A stretch of DNA of 64,000 bases from Hymenopus coronatus (GCA_030762935.1 CM060887.1:14748501-14812500), one strand, 5' to 3'. Positions 1-11,063 are shown, counted from the stretch's first letter. Translations and numbers: made by a program. The notes: generated from the letters alone by a model not told the origin.

Positions 1-13
1 TAAATAAAACAAA

Positions 14-814
14 ACACATTCACATGACTTTCTCTACATCTCTCCACCAAATTGTTAAAAAGCTTATGCTTCTATTTATTTCAGGCTAATCGAGAAAAAA
101 TTAGCATAAATAGTCTTATTTCTTGCTTCCTTGTAAGTAGAAGCGAAAAAAGGGAGTACCATAGGTTAAAGTAATAGTGACAAGCTGGTTGCTGTGTGAC
201 TGAAGTTCCTTTACAGGAATTTACAACTTCCTGTATAAGAAAAGTTAAGGTTTTCAAAGGTGAAACCAAAAACAGGGAATATGTAAAAAAAAAAAAAAAA
301 AAAGATCAACTCCACGATAAAAATATATGCAACATAAGTTGTGCGTTATAATGTGCTCTACGTTTTTTGTCAATCTCTTACGGTTTAGGAGTTATGCAAA
401 ATTCCCTAAAATCCACCCAGAATAAAGTAGTCTTCATAGGCTATTTACAGAAAATTCAAAATATAAATTTTATTTATCGGGTAGATATCTTTAACATACG
501 ATCAAAATTTTCGACAAAATTTCCATGCAAATGGTAGTTTGTGGTGGGTGGACTTTTCTCAAAATCTTCCTGTCGCATCTCTGGAAGATACGAAACTTAA
601 ATACCTAGTTTGGTATTTTATCGACTTTTCGTTTTTGAGTTATCGTGTTCACAGACACACGGACACACACACGGACCTTTTTCTGAAAATATTTTTTTGG
701 ATACAATGGACCCTAAAACATATATTTCCGTTAAAATCTCGTTATCGAAAATCTTGGTGGAGTGCAATACTTTCTATATACACCATGTACATAGTACGTG
801 CAGAGAAAGTAAAA
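14..814 (+). mobile_element. HER copy, near full length
   Basis: The copy lacks only its first bases: it enters at CACATTCACATGACTTTC and runs through the family landmarks to a terminal hairpin and AGAGAAAGTAAAA. The AC tract is short here. The body is colinear with the reference copy at 50198-51050. Confidence 0.85.
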
Positions 815-819
815 ATCTT

Positions 820-900
820 ATCCCGGAACTCACCCTAAGCGAAATGCGAACTCAGGACCTGCTAAATGCGAGGCAGACACGCTACTCAGGCTAGCGGATC
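820..900 (-). mobile_element. S2 SINE head fragment
   Basis: Read on the minus strand, this has an A-box-like GTAGCGTGTCTGCC, a B-box-like segment ending GAGTTCGCATTTCGC, and then TTAGGGTGAGTTCC. This matches the S2 copy at 41433. Only the tRNA-related head is present, directly against the 3' end of the preceding HER. Confidence 0.6.
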
Positions 901-1452
901 TACTCTTGTCATGATCATTATTTCTAACCATGTTTGAACAGATAGAATTCAGTGATGGTTTAACACGTGTGTTTTCTGTTGAGAAATCCCTTGGGACGTA
1001 AAGATGCTACACGAGCGTCCTTATGCGAGTAGTTTACATAATAGAGTTTACAACCGCCCTTCACTATTGTTTCCTCCAATATGTTTTCTTAATAATTTGC
1101 AAATGTTGAGCATCCACACAAAAGGAAAGTGTTTACTTCAGCACAAGTAAACCGTTTACTCTTGTTTAATACCCTCAAGTGTTTACGTTTCTTCGGGTCG
1201 AGATACAGGCAGCGTCCCTCGAATAAACAAACAGGGCGGGTTGCAGCTCCCTAGATAAACATGCTCGGCATCTCTTTTTATCATCCGCTTTTATGCAAGC
1301 ATTTTAAACGATTTTTGCTCTCTCGCTCTGTGTTACTAATATTTGTATTTTGTTAAACGATATTGTTATGCTGGATAAAAATATGAGCATCACGATAGTT
1401 TACAGCACACAAAATGTTTATTATTGCAGCCGGTGCACTAATAAGCAAAAAT
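901..1452. other. Spacer without recognised feature
   Basis: No repeat family seen elsewhere in the window was recognised here, and there is no convincing coding frame. It may be ancestral low-copy DNA. Confidence 0.4.
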
Positions 1453-2525
1453 TTTACTTTCTCTACACGTACTATGTACATAGTGTATGGACGAAATATT
1501 GTGTTACACCCAAAAATTCGATACTAAGATTTCACCAGAAATGCATGTTTTGAGGTCCCCAAGAGTAAAAAAACTTTTTTGAAAAAGTTCGTGTTGTGTA
1601 TGAGTGCCTATGGATAGCATAGCTCAAAAACGAAAACTTGGTTAAAGACAGAACTTTGTATTTAAGTTCAGTATCTTTCAAGAGGATTTTCAAGAAATTC
1701 CCCCCACCCCCAACTACCCTTTACATAGAAAAAGTATTACCTCCCCCATTTTTAACAGAAAGGTAGTGGAATAATTGTATCTAATGCACTTCCCTTCAAT
1801 AAAACTGCTTTGTTCGCAAGGTCTGCAAGTATTTTAGTGGGCACTCCTTATAAATCCTTGCATCGTCCTTCGCCGGGTTTGAACCCGCGATCTTGGGTAT
1901 ATGCTAACTTTAGATACCCAAGGTTGCGGGTTTAAACCCGGTGGATTTTTTCGGGTGTAAAAATTCTTAGCATGGCTTCCTTCGGAAGGGAAGTAAAGCT
2001 GTTGATCCCTGTTGTAGATTTACGACACGTAAAAGAATTTCAAGCCTGATAGAGAGGCCTCTAGAGCAAAATTAAGCGGTCTTTCACGCCCAATTTAGAG
2101 TTAAAGAGTGTCCATATATAACACGCCATTGACATTTACATAGAACAATATTCGAAAACATTGTTTTATTCGAAAATGGTTCTATGATTTGGATTAAAAT
2201 ACCTTATGTTTAAGATATGTTTATGACAAACTAAATGTATACCTTGAATTTCCTGGGAATAGCCTCTGAAGACCTCTTCTTTCTGGATGATTATTGCATA
2301 ACTGGCAAACCCTAAGAGATATACAAAAACTTACTACACAAAAATGTAGATCTCATTAAAACACACAATTTATCTCATACACATTGTCTGTAGAGTTAGC
2401 CGTGTCGAGATATTCGATATTCTTGTTTGCTTACTCCTCGCAAGAAAAAAGAATTACATTTGTTTCACATAGCGACCGGCTTTTAAAGGACTTGAATGTC
2501 AGTTACGCCTAGTGTAATCCCTTAG
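1453..2525 (-). mobile_element. HER copy interrupted by SINE insertion
   Basis: It opens with ACTTTCTCTACACGTACTAT and runs to TTTACATAGAA at 1730-1740. After an insertion it resumes at the repeated TTTACATAGAA at 2135-2145. The 5' end of the element is worn away near 2525. Confidence 0.8.
1741..2134. mobile_element. S1 SINE, head-to-head inverted, inserted in HER
   Basis: A short S1 head on the minus strand (about 1859-1905, B-box reading GGGTTTGAACCC) is followed at once by an S1 copy on the plus strand that starts inside the tRNA-like head (1910-2134). Both halves carry the B-box, so the centre is palindromic. The block lies between two copies of the 11-base TTTACATAGAA, the expected target duplication. 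The first 120 bases of the insert are unidentified. Confidence 0.65.
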
Positions 2526-2870
2526 TCGAATTAACCAATCATTATTCTAAAACTTCCATGAGAATAGTTATAAAATGTATTGTCATATAAATATTGCTGA
2601 TTGGTTAGACACTAGCAAAGATATTTAATGCAGAAGAGTTAGTGTCGCAAATTATCGAAATTGAAGGATGGTGGAATGGGGATAGTATTTTGGAGCATAT
2701 CGACATATCAAATCGCAGGTGTTTGGCGTCGAAAAAGAGGCTTAATATGAGTTTAAGCTTCCTGGGACCACATGCAGTTGGCAATAGGCACGATGGGGTT
2801 ATATTTAGAGGGATGGTGCTTAGGGTGGCAGCACTGTCTATCTAATAACACAATATAGAATATAATTAAA
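2526..2870. repeat. Unclassified repeat, module alpha copy 1
   Basis: This matches 4690-4975 closely, including AAATTATCGAAATTGAAGGA-like and CTTCCTGGGACCACATGCAG segments. A weaker copy lies at 4340-4530. It ends in AAT-rich sequence before module beta. No protein could be recognised. Confidence 0.6.
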
Positions 2871-2949
2871 ATAAATAAACAATATGGACAATGTTGCCAG
2901 AATTACAATACATCATAGTATACTACCCAAAATAACAATAATAACAGAA

Positions 2950-3780
2950 ATAATACAAATTTAAACGTTTTATAATACTAGTGATAACCTAACATTTATA
3001 TTTGGTATCCTGACTATAAATCACTCCTTTAGTCTCTCTTTTTAAACTATATACATTTTGAGACAAATTCTCCAGTAACTCGGAAGGTATTTTGTTCTAT
3101 TCGTTAATTGTTTTATTTGCAAAAGAAAATGTACCTATTTCAATTTTTTGTTCCCTATTTCTTATTTCGTTTTGAGTGATCATTTCTCCCACACTATAAT
3201 GGCTTTAATAATCGCTTGGATATATCTTCCCATGGAAATTCGGACATAAAAAACCTTAGCATGGCTTCCTTCGGGAAGAAAGAAAAGCCGTTGGTCCCGT
3301 GTCGTAGATTTACGACACGTAAAAGAGCCTCAATTCTAAAAAAGAGGCCGCTGAGCAAAATTAAACGTTCTTTCACGCCCAGTTTTGAATGGGACGCTGA
3401 GAACCACAGCAATTAAAGAGCGTTCATAAATAAAACTACATTTCATTTTTTTCCCCTTACAGACCCTAGACCACAGTTGCATGGATTTTGCTCTTTATTA
3501 TTTAAAACATGCTACAGTTTTATTGCAAAAATATTAATAATTTTACAACATAAAACAGCTATAAATACCCCAGTTTTATTACTGAAGTTTAGTGTTATAC
3601 GAAATTTGAAAAAGGTTCACTAAAATACTAAAACCTTTGCTTAATCATCTTTGTTGAATAAGTGCAACATCATACAATTAAGGGCCAAAACTCTAAAATG
3701 CAGATTTTAAAGGTATTACACGGTAATTATGCTTTTATTCGTATTACACAAAAATCCGAATTATACAATTCGAATTAACC
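2950..3780. repeat. Unclassified repeat, module beta copy 1, SINE-interrupted
   Basis: It starts at a TTTATAATACTAGTGATA-like segment and ends at GAATTATACAATTCGAATTA. It is colinear with 3825-4380 except for the S1 SINE at 3191-3455. The AT-rich end resembles terminal regions of decayed DNA transposons, but no inverted repeats were found. Confidence 0.6.
3191..3455 (+). mobile_element. S1 SINE, 5' divergent
   Basis: The body from CTTAGCATGGCTTCCTTCGG through GGGACGCTGAGAACCACAGC to the tail CATTTCATTTTTTT is clear. The tRNA-like head is missing or replaced. It interrupts module beta just after CATTTCTCCCA; the undisturbed order is seen near 4045. Confidence 0.75.
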
Positions 3781-3781
3781 A

Positions 3782-3814
<33 letters not shown>
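3782..3814. repeat. (AAT)n microsatellite
   Basis: About eleven AAT units lie between two direct copies of module beta. AAT-rich sequence also precedes the first beta copy, so it is probably part of the repeating unit. Confidence 0.9.
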
Positions 3815-3816
<2 letters not shown>

Positions 3817-3824
3817 AATATTAA

Positions 3825-4380
3825 AAGTTTCATAATACTAGTGATAGCGCAACATTTATATTCACTATTCCGACTATAATCACTCTTCTTTAGACTCTTT
3901 TTAAAACTATTTATACTTCGAGGCAAAGTCTCCAGTAACTCATCAAGTATTTTGTTCTACTCATTAATTTATTGTTCTATTTGAGAAGGAAAATTTACCT
4001 ATGTCAGTTTTCCGTTTCCTATTCCTTATTTTTTGAGTGATCATTTCTCCCACCCCCCTTATAGACCCTAGGCTGCAGTTGCATGGACATTGCTCTTTAT
4101 TATTTAAAATATTACCGTTTTATTGCAAAAATGTTAATAATTTTAGAAATAAAACAGTTATAAACAGTTTAATTATATCGCTGAAGGTTAGTGTAATACG
4201 AAATTAGCAAAAAATCGACTAAAAAGTCTACAATTTTGATTAAGCAACTTTGATGCATATGTGCAACATCTAAAATGCAGATTTGAAACCCATTCTATCC
4301 TTAAAAAGGTATTTCAAGGGAATTGTACTTTTATTTATATTACAAAAATTCGAATTATCCAATGTCAAATTAGCCAATCT
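3825..4380. repeat. Unclassified repeat, module beta copy 2
   Basis: This is a direct duplicate of 2950-3780 without the SINE. Shared landmarks include CTCCAGTAACTC, GAGTGATCATTTCTCCCA, TTGCTCTTTATTATTTAAAA and the terminal AATTCGAATTATCCAAT. It is a few hundred bases shorter. Confidence 0.6.
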
Positions 4381-4530
4381 TTAGTGCACACCATTCATGG
4401 GAATAATTATAAAATGTATTGACATATTAATATTGCTAATTGGTGAGACATATTAAAGGTAATTAATGTAAAATACAATAATTGCAGAACAGAAGAGTAT
4501 CTTAAATTATCGAACTTGAAGAAATTAGCA
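4381..4530. repeat. Module alpha, short divergent copy
   Basis: ATGGGAATAATTATAAAATG and ATTGCTAATTGGTGAGAC align with the alpha copies at 2550 and 4725. The later part of alpha is lost before module beta begins again. Confidence 0.5.
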
Positions 4531-4975
4531 AATGTTCTACTAAGAATACTAAAAACCTTTGATTAATCTTTGTTGCATATGTGCGACATCATGTAATTAC
4601 GGGTCAAAAATCTAAACTGCAGATTTAAAAACCATAATACGTATTACAAGGTTATTGTGCTTTTATTCGAGGTACTAAAATTCGAACTATCCAATTCGAA
4701 TAAACCAATCCTTACTCTAAAACTTTCATGGGAATAATCATAAAATGTATTGACATATAAATATTGCTAATTGGCGAGACACTAGCAAAGATATTTAACA
4801 AATACAGTTATTGCAGGAGAGCGAGTATCGCAAATTATGGAAATTGAAGGATGACGGAATGGCGATAGCATTTGGAGCATATCGACATATTAAATCGCAG
4901 GTGCATGGCGTCGAAAAAGAGGTTTAATACTGGTTAAAGCTTCCTGGGACCACATGCAGTTGTCAATAGGCTGAG
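4531..4975. repeat. Modules beta (partial) and alpha copy 3
   Basis: 4531-4690 repeats the second half of module beta, and 4690-4975 repeats module alpha. The order alpha-beta-beta-alpha-beta-alpha over 2.4 kb indicates tandem duplication of an alpha/beta unit. Confidence 0.55.
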
Positions 4976-5696
4976 GGCGACGACTTGACGGCTCAAATTT
5001 ATGTTGTGTAATCAATATAATTGATAGTGCTAATGAACGAGCTCTAAATGCCCGTGCGTGACTCCCTTTACACGAATGCAATAAAAGCGTTATGTTAGAA
5101 ACCCAGGCGGCTTTGATTTAGTATCGCTTGTCCATTCGATTCCTGTAGTGGCAAACGATGAATTTTCGTTCACGTTTGTGAAAACATTGTGTTATGACGT
5201 CACATTAGCATGAAAAAGAGAAACAACAGACCAGAGGGACGGATCTGTGGTATCATTTTCCAGCGTTTTTTTTTTTTTGGGGGGGGGGGGGAGGGATAAC
5301 GTTTGTAAAACGTTAAAGGGCTTTGGATCGGAACGTTTAGTTTTTCGCAGCGAGGAGACCAGTTATGATGTTTTTGTTCGGTTGTGGAAAACAGGCCTAA
5401 AAATATGTCCCTGTTTTTAATATGACTGGATCCATATGCAAAACCACAGGTCATTTAAATCATGATATGTTTTATATATTGGAATCCTGTATACACAGTG
5501 TAGAGCGGTTTACTCAAAAGGTGAACCAAGGAAAACAACCAATGCGGAAGTACGGTTCATGCAAATTAATTTCTGCATTTTGTTTGAAGTTTTATTCTGA
5601 AATTACGTAGTTAGCTGTGGTCAAAATTAGTCTTTTGAACCCTGCAAATATCCTAAAACTGAAATACATTCAATTAAATGTCATAAAATTAAATTA
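4976..5696. other. Spacer with a T/G homopolymer run
   Basis: No known repeat or coding sequence was recognised. A run of about 13 T followed by about 13 G lies at 5266-5291. Confidence 0.4.
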
Positions 5697-6240
5697 TTAC
5701 TTTCTCTACAGTACTATATATGTTTATATAGAATGTATTGCATTTCACTCAAAAATTCGATACCAAAATGTCACTGAAAACACGTTTTAAGGTGAAAACG
5801 ATAGATCAAAAACGAAATGTTGTTAAATAACACACTTGATATTTTAGTTTAACATCTTCAAAGGATATGACACAAAGATTTTGAGGAATATCCCCGCTTC
5901 ACAAAATACCCTTTACATGAAAACAAAATTCGAAAATTTTGATTTTCTCAACAATGACAAAATGTATATCTTGAATATTCTGGAAAAAGCCACTGAAGAC
6001 CTATTTATTCTGGATGAATTTTGCTGCAGTTAACACGATTAGTAAACTGTAAGAGATAGACAAAAATTACTGCACGGAAAATGTAAACTTCGTTAAAATA
6101 CACGATTTACATCATATACATTTTTGTCGTACAGTTGACCATTTTTGAAATATTCCTAGATATAGGTTTCAATTTTAAAATACTTAAACTTTTCACATAT
6201 GGGAATTTGTCAACTCCTGGCAATACGAAGAAACATAAGA
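5697..6240 (-). mobile_element. HER copy, 5' end lost
   Basis: It begins ACTTTCTCTACAG and keeps a clear middle (GTAAGAGATAGACAAAAA, ATTTGTCAACTCCTG). The AC tract is absent. It is cut off by the S3 SINE at 6241. Confidence 0.8.
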
Positions 6241-6514
6241 CTGCTTCCGTGATCAACGAACTGAGCTCTCTCACCCTGAAGTCCTGGGTTCGATTCCCGA
6301 CTGGGGCGGGGAAGTTTTCCTTAACCAAAAGTATTCCTTCTCCCCCACAGCGCCTGGAAGTATGAATGTGAGAGAGAATGTGCATGTGTTTAGTGATATA
6401 AAATTGATTAACCTAACGTTCAGAATCTACAGAAATACGAGTTTTTCATAAGTCAAAGCCCCCGATATCACTAGTGAAGTTAAAGGGAGCTATATAAATG
6501 ACACAATTCAAAAA
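6241..6514 (+). mobile_element. S3 SINE
   Basis: The head reads CTTCCGTGATCAACGAACTG with a B-box CTGGGTTCGATTCCC, followed by GGGGCGGGGAAGTTTTCCTT and a purine-rich GTGAGAGAGAATGTG stretch. The A-rich end at 6510 directly precedes a new HER 5' end. The minus-strand relative is at 28030-28257. Confidence 0.65.
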
Positions 6515-6516
6515 AA

Positions 6517-7372
6517 TCTGATGTGTTCCATTCACATGATTTTCTCTACATATCTGCAATCAATTATTTCTAAAAAGCTAATACCTCAATTTCCTTCATG
6601 CTAATAAAGAAAAAATTAGCAGAAACAGTCTTATTACTTGCTTCCTTGTAAGTAAAAGTGAAATAAGAGAGTACCATAGGTTAAATTGATAGTCAAAAGA
6701 TGATTGCTATGTGACTGATGTTCCTTTGTTTGTATGGACAGGAGTTGAAAAATTCCTGTATGAGGAAAGTATAAGTTTTTCAAAGCGGAAACTAATAACA
6801 AGGAATATCTTAAAAACGATCAACCCCACGAAAAAAATGTATATAAAACATATTGCGTGTTTGAATTTGCTCTACATTTTCTGTATGGTAAGTGTTTTTC
6901 CATCTCTTACGTTTAGCAGTTATGGAAAATTCGGCAAAATTCATCCAGAATAAAGAGGTCTTCAGAAGTTATTCCCAGTAAATTGAAGATATACATTTTA
7001 TTCGGGGTGCAAATAGCTTTAATATACGTAATTTTAATCAAAATCGTTAGAGCCATTTTTAAGAAAAACAAAATTGTCTAAACTTTTTCCATGTAAAGGG
7101 TTGTTGGGGGTGAGGGAATTTTTTTGATAAGCTTCATGTCGCATCCTTGGATACTAAGTTTGGTACTCAACGGCCTTTTCGTTTTTGAGCAGTGCTGTCC
7201 ACAGACACACACAGAGACACACACCACGGACCTTTTTCTGAAAATGCTTTTTTTTTTTATTCAGGGGAACGCAAAATATGTATTTCCGGTGAAATCTCGG
7301 TATCGAAATTTTGGGTGGAATGCAATACTTTCTCTATACACTATGTAAATGGTACGTGCAGATAAAATAAAA
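6517..7372 (+). mobile_element. HER copy, full length
   Basis: It has the canonical 5' end TCTGATGTGTTCCATTCACA, a short AC-rich tract (7203-7225), and a worn terminal hairpin (ACTATGTAAATGGTACGTGC). It was placed on the A-rich tail of the preceding SINE. Confidence 0.85.
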
Positions 7373-7704
7373 ATGTGTACATTATAAATTGTGTATTTTA
7401 ACGAGTTCTACATTTTTTGCGTGGTAAGTTTTTTTCTAACTCTTACAGTTTAACAAATATAGTAAACTCAGTTAAACTGATCCAGAATAAAGAGTTCTTC
7501 AGAAACTTTTCCCAGAAAATTCAAAATACACATGTTATTTGTATTGTAAATATATTTAATATTCGGTACTTTAAGTCAAAATCGTTAGGGGCATATCTGA
7601 GAAAATGAAAATTTTCGAAACATTTTTCGAAGTAACGGGTATAAATTTGTGGTAGGGGAAAATATCCTATTCCTATCCCGACCCTGGTGTAGAGAATGTA
7701 AAAA
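7373..7704 (+). mobile_element. HER fragment, 5' truncated and internally deleted
   Basis: It starts in the middle of the element (CATTATAAATTGTGTATTTT) directly after the previous copy's 3' end. The AC region is deleted, and it finishes with GTGTAGAGAATGTAAAA, which matches the family 3' end. Confidence 0.7.
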
Positions 7705-7859
7705 CGATATATTTTCTTCAGTATTGGAATTCGTATCATTTTGATGCAAAAAGGTATATTATTTTAAATGTTCAAAGTTTTCGGTAACTTATTTTAATGA
7801 ATGATACTAAGGTAAGCATTAATCATAGTAGATATATCTATGTGACTCCATGACACAGA

Positions 7860-8095
7860 TCGCTAAGAGCCTTGGCTCACTACCGCCTGGCCGCTGCGTC
7901 CCCCATTTCGGTCCATTACAGACGTCATGGATGGGGTGCAGTATTGGGGGAAGAGACGTGGTCAGCGCTTCGAACCCAAACCCCCAATGCCACTACTTCT
8001 CCATCAATCAGCTCCTCAATTGACCCTCTAGGGAATGGAACCTAGGTCTCCCGCTTGGCAAGCAGCAAAGCTACCACCGCGCTAAGGAAACGACC
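7860..8095 (-). mobile_element. S6 tRNA-derived SINE
   Basis: On the minus strand the head reads CTTAGCGCGGTGGTAGCTTT (A-box) and CCTAGGTTCCATTCCCTAG (B-box), followed by a GC-richer body. The acceptor-stem ends do not pair as in a functional tRNA, so this is a SINE rather than a tRNA gene. It is the only copy in the window. Confidence 0.5.
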
Positions 8096-8716
8096 TGAGA
8101 TATCTATAGGCTTAACTATTTGACGTGATAAAAGAAGAAAGGCTGGAACACAGTTCTGATGAAAAAGATGTATAGAATTGCTATAGGAAAAGATTAAAAC
8201 TGAGCGAGAGGTAAGAGCGAGAAAAAACACGAGGGAATATAAAATGGTATAAAAATAATGCCATGCTTTACAAGTGTTTTCAATCCAATACTTTACAACG
8301 TGTTTGGATTAGTATAAAAACTGAAATATTTAGCTAGGTTCAATAAGAAACCCCCCCCCCCCCTCTTTGCTATAAAATACAACCTGTGAGATAATTTCTC
8401 TGCCTCGTGCACTTAAAAGCTTACAGGCAGAAGAAAACGAACCAAACCCAAAACAAAAACCTGCAATGTTCCAACCTCTATGGCTCGCTAAACAAAAACA
8501 CAACGCACTTGCTTATCGTAAACAAGGTTGGCATGAAAACGTGGGTTTTTGTGGCTAACAAAGAGAGAAATAAGAAGCTCGCCCGCTGGCCGTTCTATAG
8601 CCTCGGGATGAAATTTTAATCATCTTTTAATCATCAAAATCAAAGCCCAAAATACTCGCCCTCAATTGAATTTCAACTACCAGTTTCCGTGCTTCTAAAA
8701 CGTGCGTCGCAAATAA
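8096..8716. other. Spacer without recognised feature
   Basis: It contains a 13-base C run at 8351-8363. No coding or repeat identity was found. Confidence 0.4.
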
Positions 8717-8920
8717 TACAGAGTGATTTATGTAGAACTGACACATTTCTTTCTTTAATTATTCCGTTGCAAATTCATTCAATAATCCAATTTTAGCACC
8801 AAATTAAGCAGAATGTTCTGGAGTTTCAATACCTTGTCACTAGGTGCGCAGATGTTTATGTTTTATTCTTAATTGCATTGTTGGCAACTGTTTCGACATT
8901 TTGTTCTTGTAGTCAACGTG

Positions 8921-9210
8921 AAAATGCAGCGCTATGTAGAGCTGAGTCAAGGATATTTTCAGCAAGATGGCGCCATATGCCATACATCAAATGAATCCAT
9001 GAACCTAATTGCAAGCTTTTTGACGACCGGATAATTTCCAGGAACCTGTGGCCACCGAGATCTCCGGATTTGACATCGCCGGACTTCTTTCTAAGGGGTT
9101 ATTTAGAAGACACACGTCCCCAGATATTGGACGATCTGAAGCACATCACAAAGGAGATTCCAGCTATTGACAACAGAGTCCTCCAACGAGTGGCCAGTAG
9201 GACGTTTTGA
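8921..9210 (+). pseudogene. Transposase C-terminal remnant in element A
   Basis: The frame encodes YFQQDGAICHTSNESMNL, followed after a frameshift near 9023 by LWPPRSPDLTSPDFF. The aspartates in QQDGA and SPDFF match the second and third acidic residues of IS630/Tc1/mariner DDE/D transposases. The N-terminal DNA-binding domain and first catalytic aspartate are absent. It is not functional. Confidence 0.7.
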
Positions 9211-9316
9211 GTTGTATCTTATGCAGGATGGAGGAAATTTTCAACATTTGCTATAGAGGTAAATAATCTCAAAAAATTTCTCTACAATTTAGGTATAATA
9301 AGTTGTTGGTAGCATA

Positions 9317-9618
9317 GTCGCCCTCCGTGGTGTAATGGCTACCATGCTAACTTCATATAGCCAAGGTCGCGGGTTCAAACCCGGCGGAGGACGATGGATT
9401 TTTTCGGGCGTAAAAATCCTTAGCATGGCTTCCTTCGGAAGGGAAGTAAAGCTGTGGGTCCCGTGTCGTAGATTTACGGCACGTAAAAGAACCTCAAGCC
9501 TGATAAGAGAGGCCTCTGAGCAAAATTAAGCGATTTCACGCCCAATGTAGAATGGGACGCTGAGAACCAAAGCAGTTAAAGAGCGTCCATAAATAACAGG
9601 CCATTTCATTTTTTTTTT
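9317..9618 (+). mobile_element. S1 SINE, full length with target duplication
   Basis: This is the clearest S1 copy. An A-box-like GTGGTGTAATGGCTACC is followed by B-box GGTTCAAACCCGG, body CTTAGCATGGCTTCCTTCGG, GGGACGCTGAGAACC and a CATTTCATTTTTTTT tail. It is bounded by GTAGCATA at 9309-9316 and 9619-9626, an 8-base target duplication inside element A. The T-rich tail suggests retrotransposition by a LINE partner, as for other tRNA SINEs. Confidence 0.85.
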
Positions 9619-9715
9619 GTAGCATAACACGTTTTGAGACATTAATGAAAGAAATGTGTCAGGTCTACATAAATTACCCTGTATGTTGACTGCCAAAAAC
9701 AAGGGTATACTGGGG

Positions 9716-9883
9716 TCAACCAGTAAGTGGCAGACGATTTGGCATAATTATATAGCGGAAGTTATTAGCATAAAACTATTTAAAAAGTTACAGTATCTTA
9801 CTCTACTTTTTAACATAATCATCATTGCTATCAAGGTCACTTTGAGGTCTTCATGAATTGGGAAATCTTCTCGTTATGTACGG
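9716..9883 (-). mobile_element. Mariner-like 3' end fragment, left arm of fold-back locus 1
   Basis: The outer end reads AGTGGCAGACGATTTGGCAT, strand-reversed relative to the ends at 11147 and 39280. It corresponds to the 3' end of a Tc1/mariner-superfamily element with an internal deletion. It stops where a HER 3' end begins. Confidence 0.65.
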
Positions 9884-10071
9884 TTTTTACTTTCTCTATG
9901 CATACTATGTACATAGTGTATAGAGAAGGTATTGTATTCCACGCAAAAATTAGAAAGCACCGAGATTTCACCAGAAAATACATGTTTTGGGTCCCCCTGA
10001 ATCCAAAAAAAGCATTTTGGAAAAAGTTCCGTGTGCGTGCGTGTGCGTGTGCGTGTCTGAGGACAGCATAG
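9884..10071 (-). mobile_element. HER 3' fragment
   Basis: It runs from ACTTTCTCTATGCATACTAT through the GT tract to GACAGCATAGCTTATCAAC. It includes the terminal hairpin and about 190 bases. It sits between inverted mariner-like ends. Confidence 0.8.
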
Positions 10072-10237
10072 CTTATCAACATACACTTGCGTTATTTGCC
10101 TATATAATTCGATTTGCCGAACATTTTGTACATTCAAAAAGCGAATAGGTCTTTGGCGGTAGCAAAATGTAACAACGGCATCGAAAAAACGTGATATTCC
10201 AAAATATCTTGACAGAATGAAGATTGAGTTTGAAAAA
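10072..10237 (+). mobile_element. Mariner-like 3' region, right arm of fold-back locus 1 (part 1)
   Basis: It matches 63240-63372 (ATTTTGTACATTCAAAAAGC, GACAGAATGAAGATTG). It is interrupted at 10238 by a full HER and resumes at 11064. Confidence 0.65.
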
Positions 10238-11063
10238 TATGATGCGTTCCATTCACATGACTTTCCCTACACCTCTGCAACAAATTATTGTTAAAAAGCT
10301 TATGCTTCTATTTACTTCATTCTAATCCAGAAAAAAAATATCAGAAATAGTTTTATTATTTGCTTCCTTGTAGGTAGCGGCAAAATAAGGGAGTACCATA
10401 GGTTAAAGTGATAGTCAAAAGCTGGTTTCTATGTGACTGATGTTCCTTTGTTTGTATGGACACGAGTTGACAAATTCCTGTATGTTTCTCATACAGCTTT
10501 TCTAGCTGAAACCATAAACAAGAAAAATCTAAAAAACAATCAAGACCACGAAAAAATGTATATAACATAAATTGTGTGTTTTAAAGTAGTGTGTGTGGGA
10601 AGTTTTTGTGCATCTGTTACAGTTTAGCAGTTATACAAAATTCCTTAAAATTGATCCAGAATAAAATAGTCTTCAGAGGTTATTCCCAGAAAATTCAAGA
10701 TATACATTTTATTTGTCAAGTAAATATCTTTAATATACGATATTTTAATCAAAATCGTTAGAGCCATTTTTCAGAAGATAAAATTTTTCAAAAAAAGTTC
10801 CATGTAAATGGTAGCTTGAGGTAGGATATTGTTCTCAAAATCTTCGTGTCGCATCCCTGGAATATATTAATCTTAAATACCAAGTTTGGTATTTTACCGA
10901 CTTTTCAGTTTTGCGTTATTGTGTTCACAGACACACGGATCTTTTTCTGAAAATACCCTAAAACATATACGTATTTCCGGTGAAATCTCGGTATCAAATG
11001 TTTTGGTGGAGTGCAATACCATCTCTATACACTATGTACATATTACGTATAGAGAAAGTAAAA
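10238..11063 (+). mobile_element. HER copy, full length, cleanly inserted
   Basis: It starts TATGATGCGTTCCATTCACA and ends AGAGAAAGTAAAA. The host sequence reads TTTGAAAAA before it and GTAGAGTAAGGTACTG after it. The uninterrupted order is seen at 39190-39215 and 63365-63390. No long target duplication is visible, only shared A residues. Confidence 0.85.

Larger units (their letters stand above)
8719..9681 (+). mobile_element. Non-autonomous Tc1/mariner-like element A, TA-flanked
   Basis: Inverted termini of about 35 bases are visible: CAGAGTGATTTATGTAGAAC at the left, and at the right a strand-reversed match ending AAATTACCCTG. Each end abuts a TA, the superfamily's target duplication. Without the nested SINE it is about 650 bp. 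It keeps only the C-terminal part of a DDE transposase. The element at 53044-53713 has the same structure. Confidence 0.85.

Noticed and set aside
9321..9395. Possible tRNA genes at the heads of S1-S6 copies (also 38430-38505, 41433-41505, 52440-52515)
   Set aside because: A- and B-boxes are present, but acceptor stems do not pair, anticodon arms are poor, and each is fused to a SINE body with a tail.
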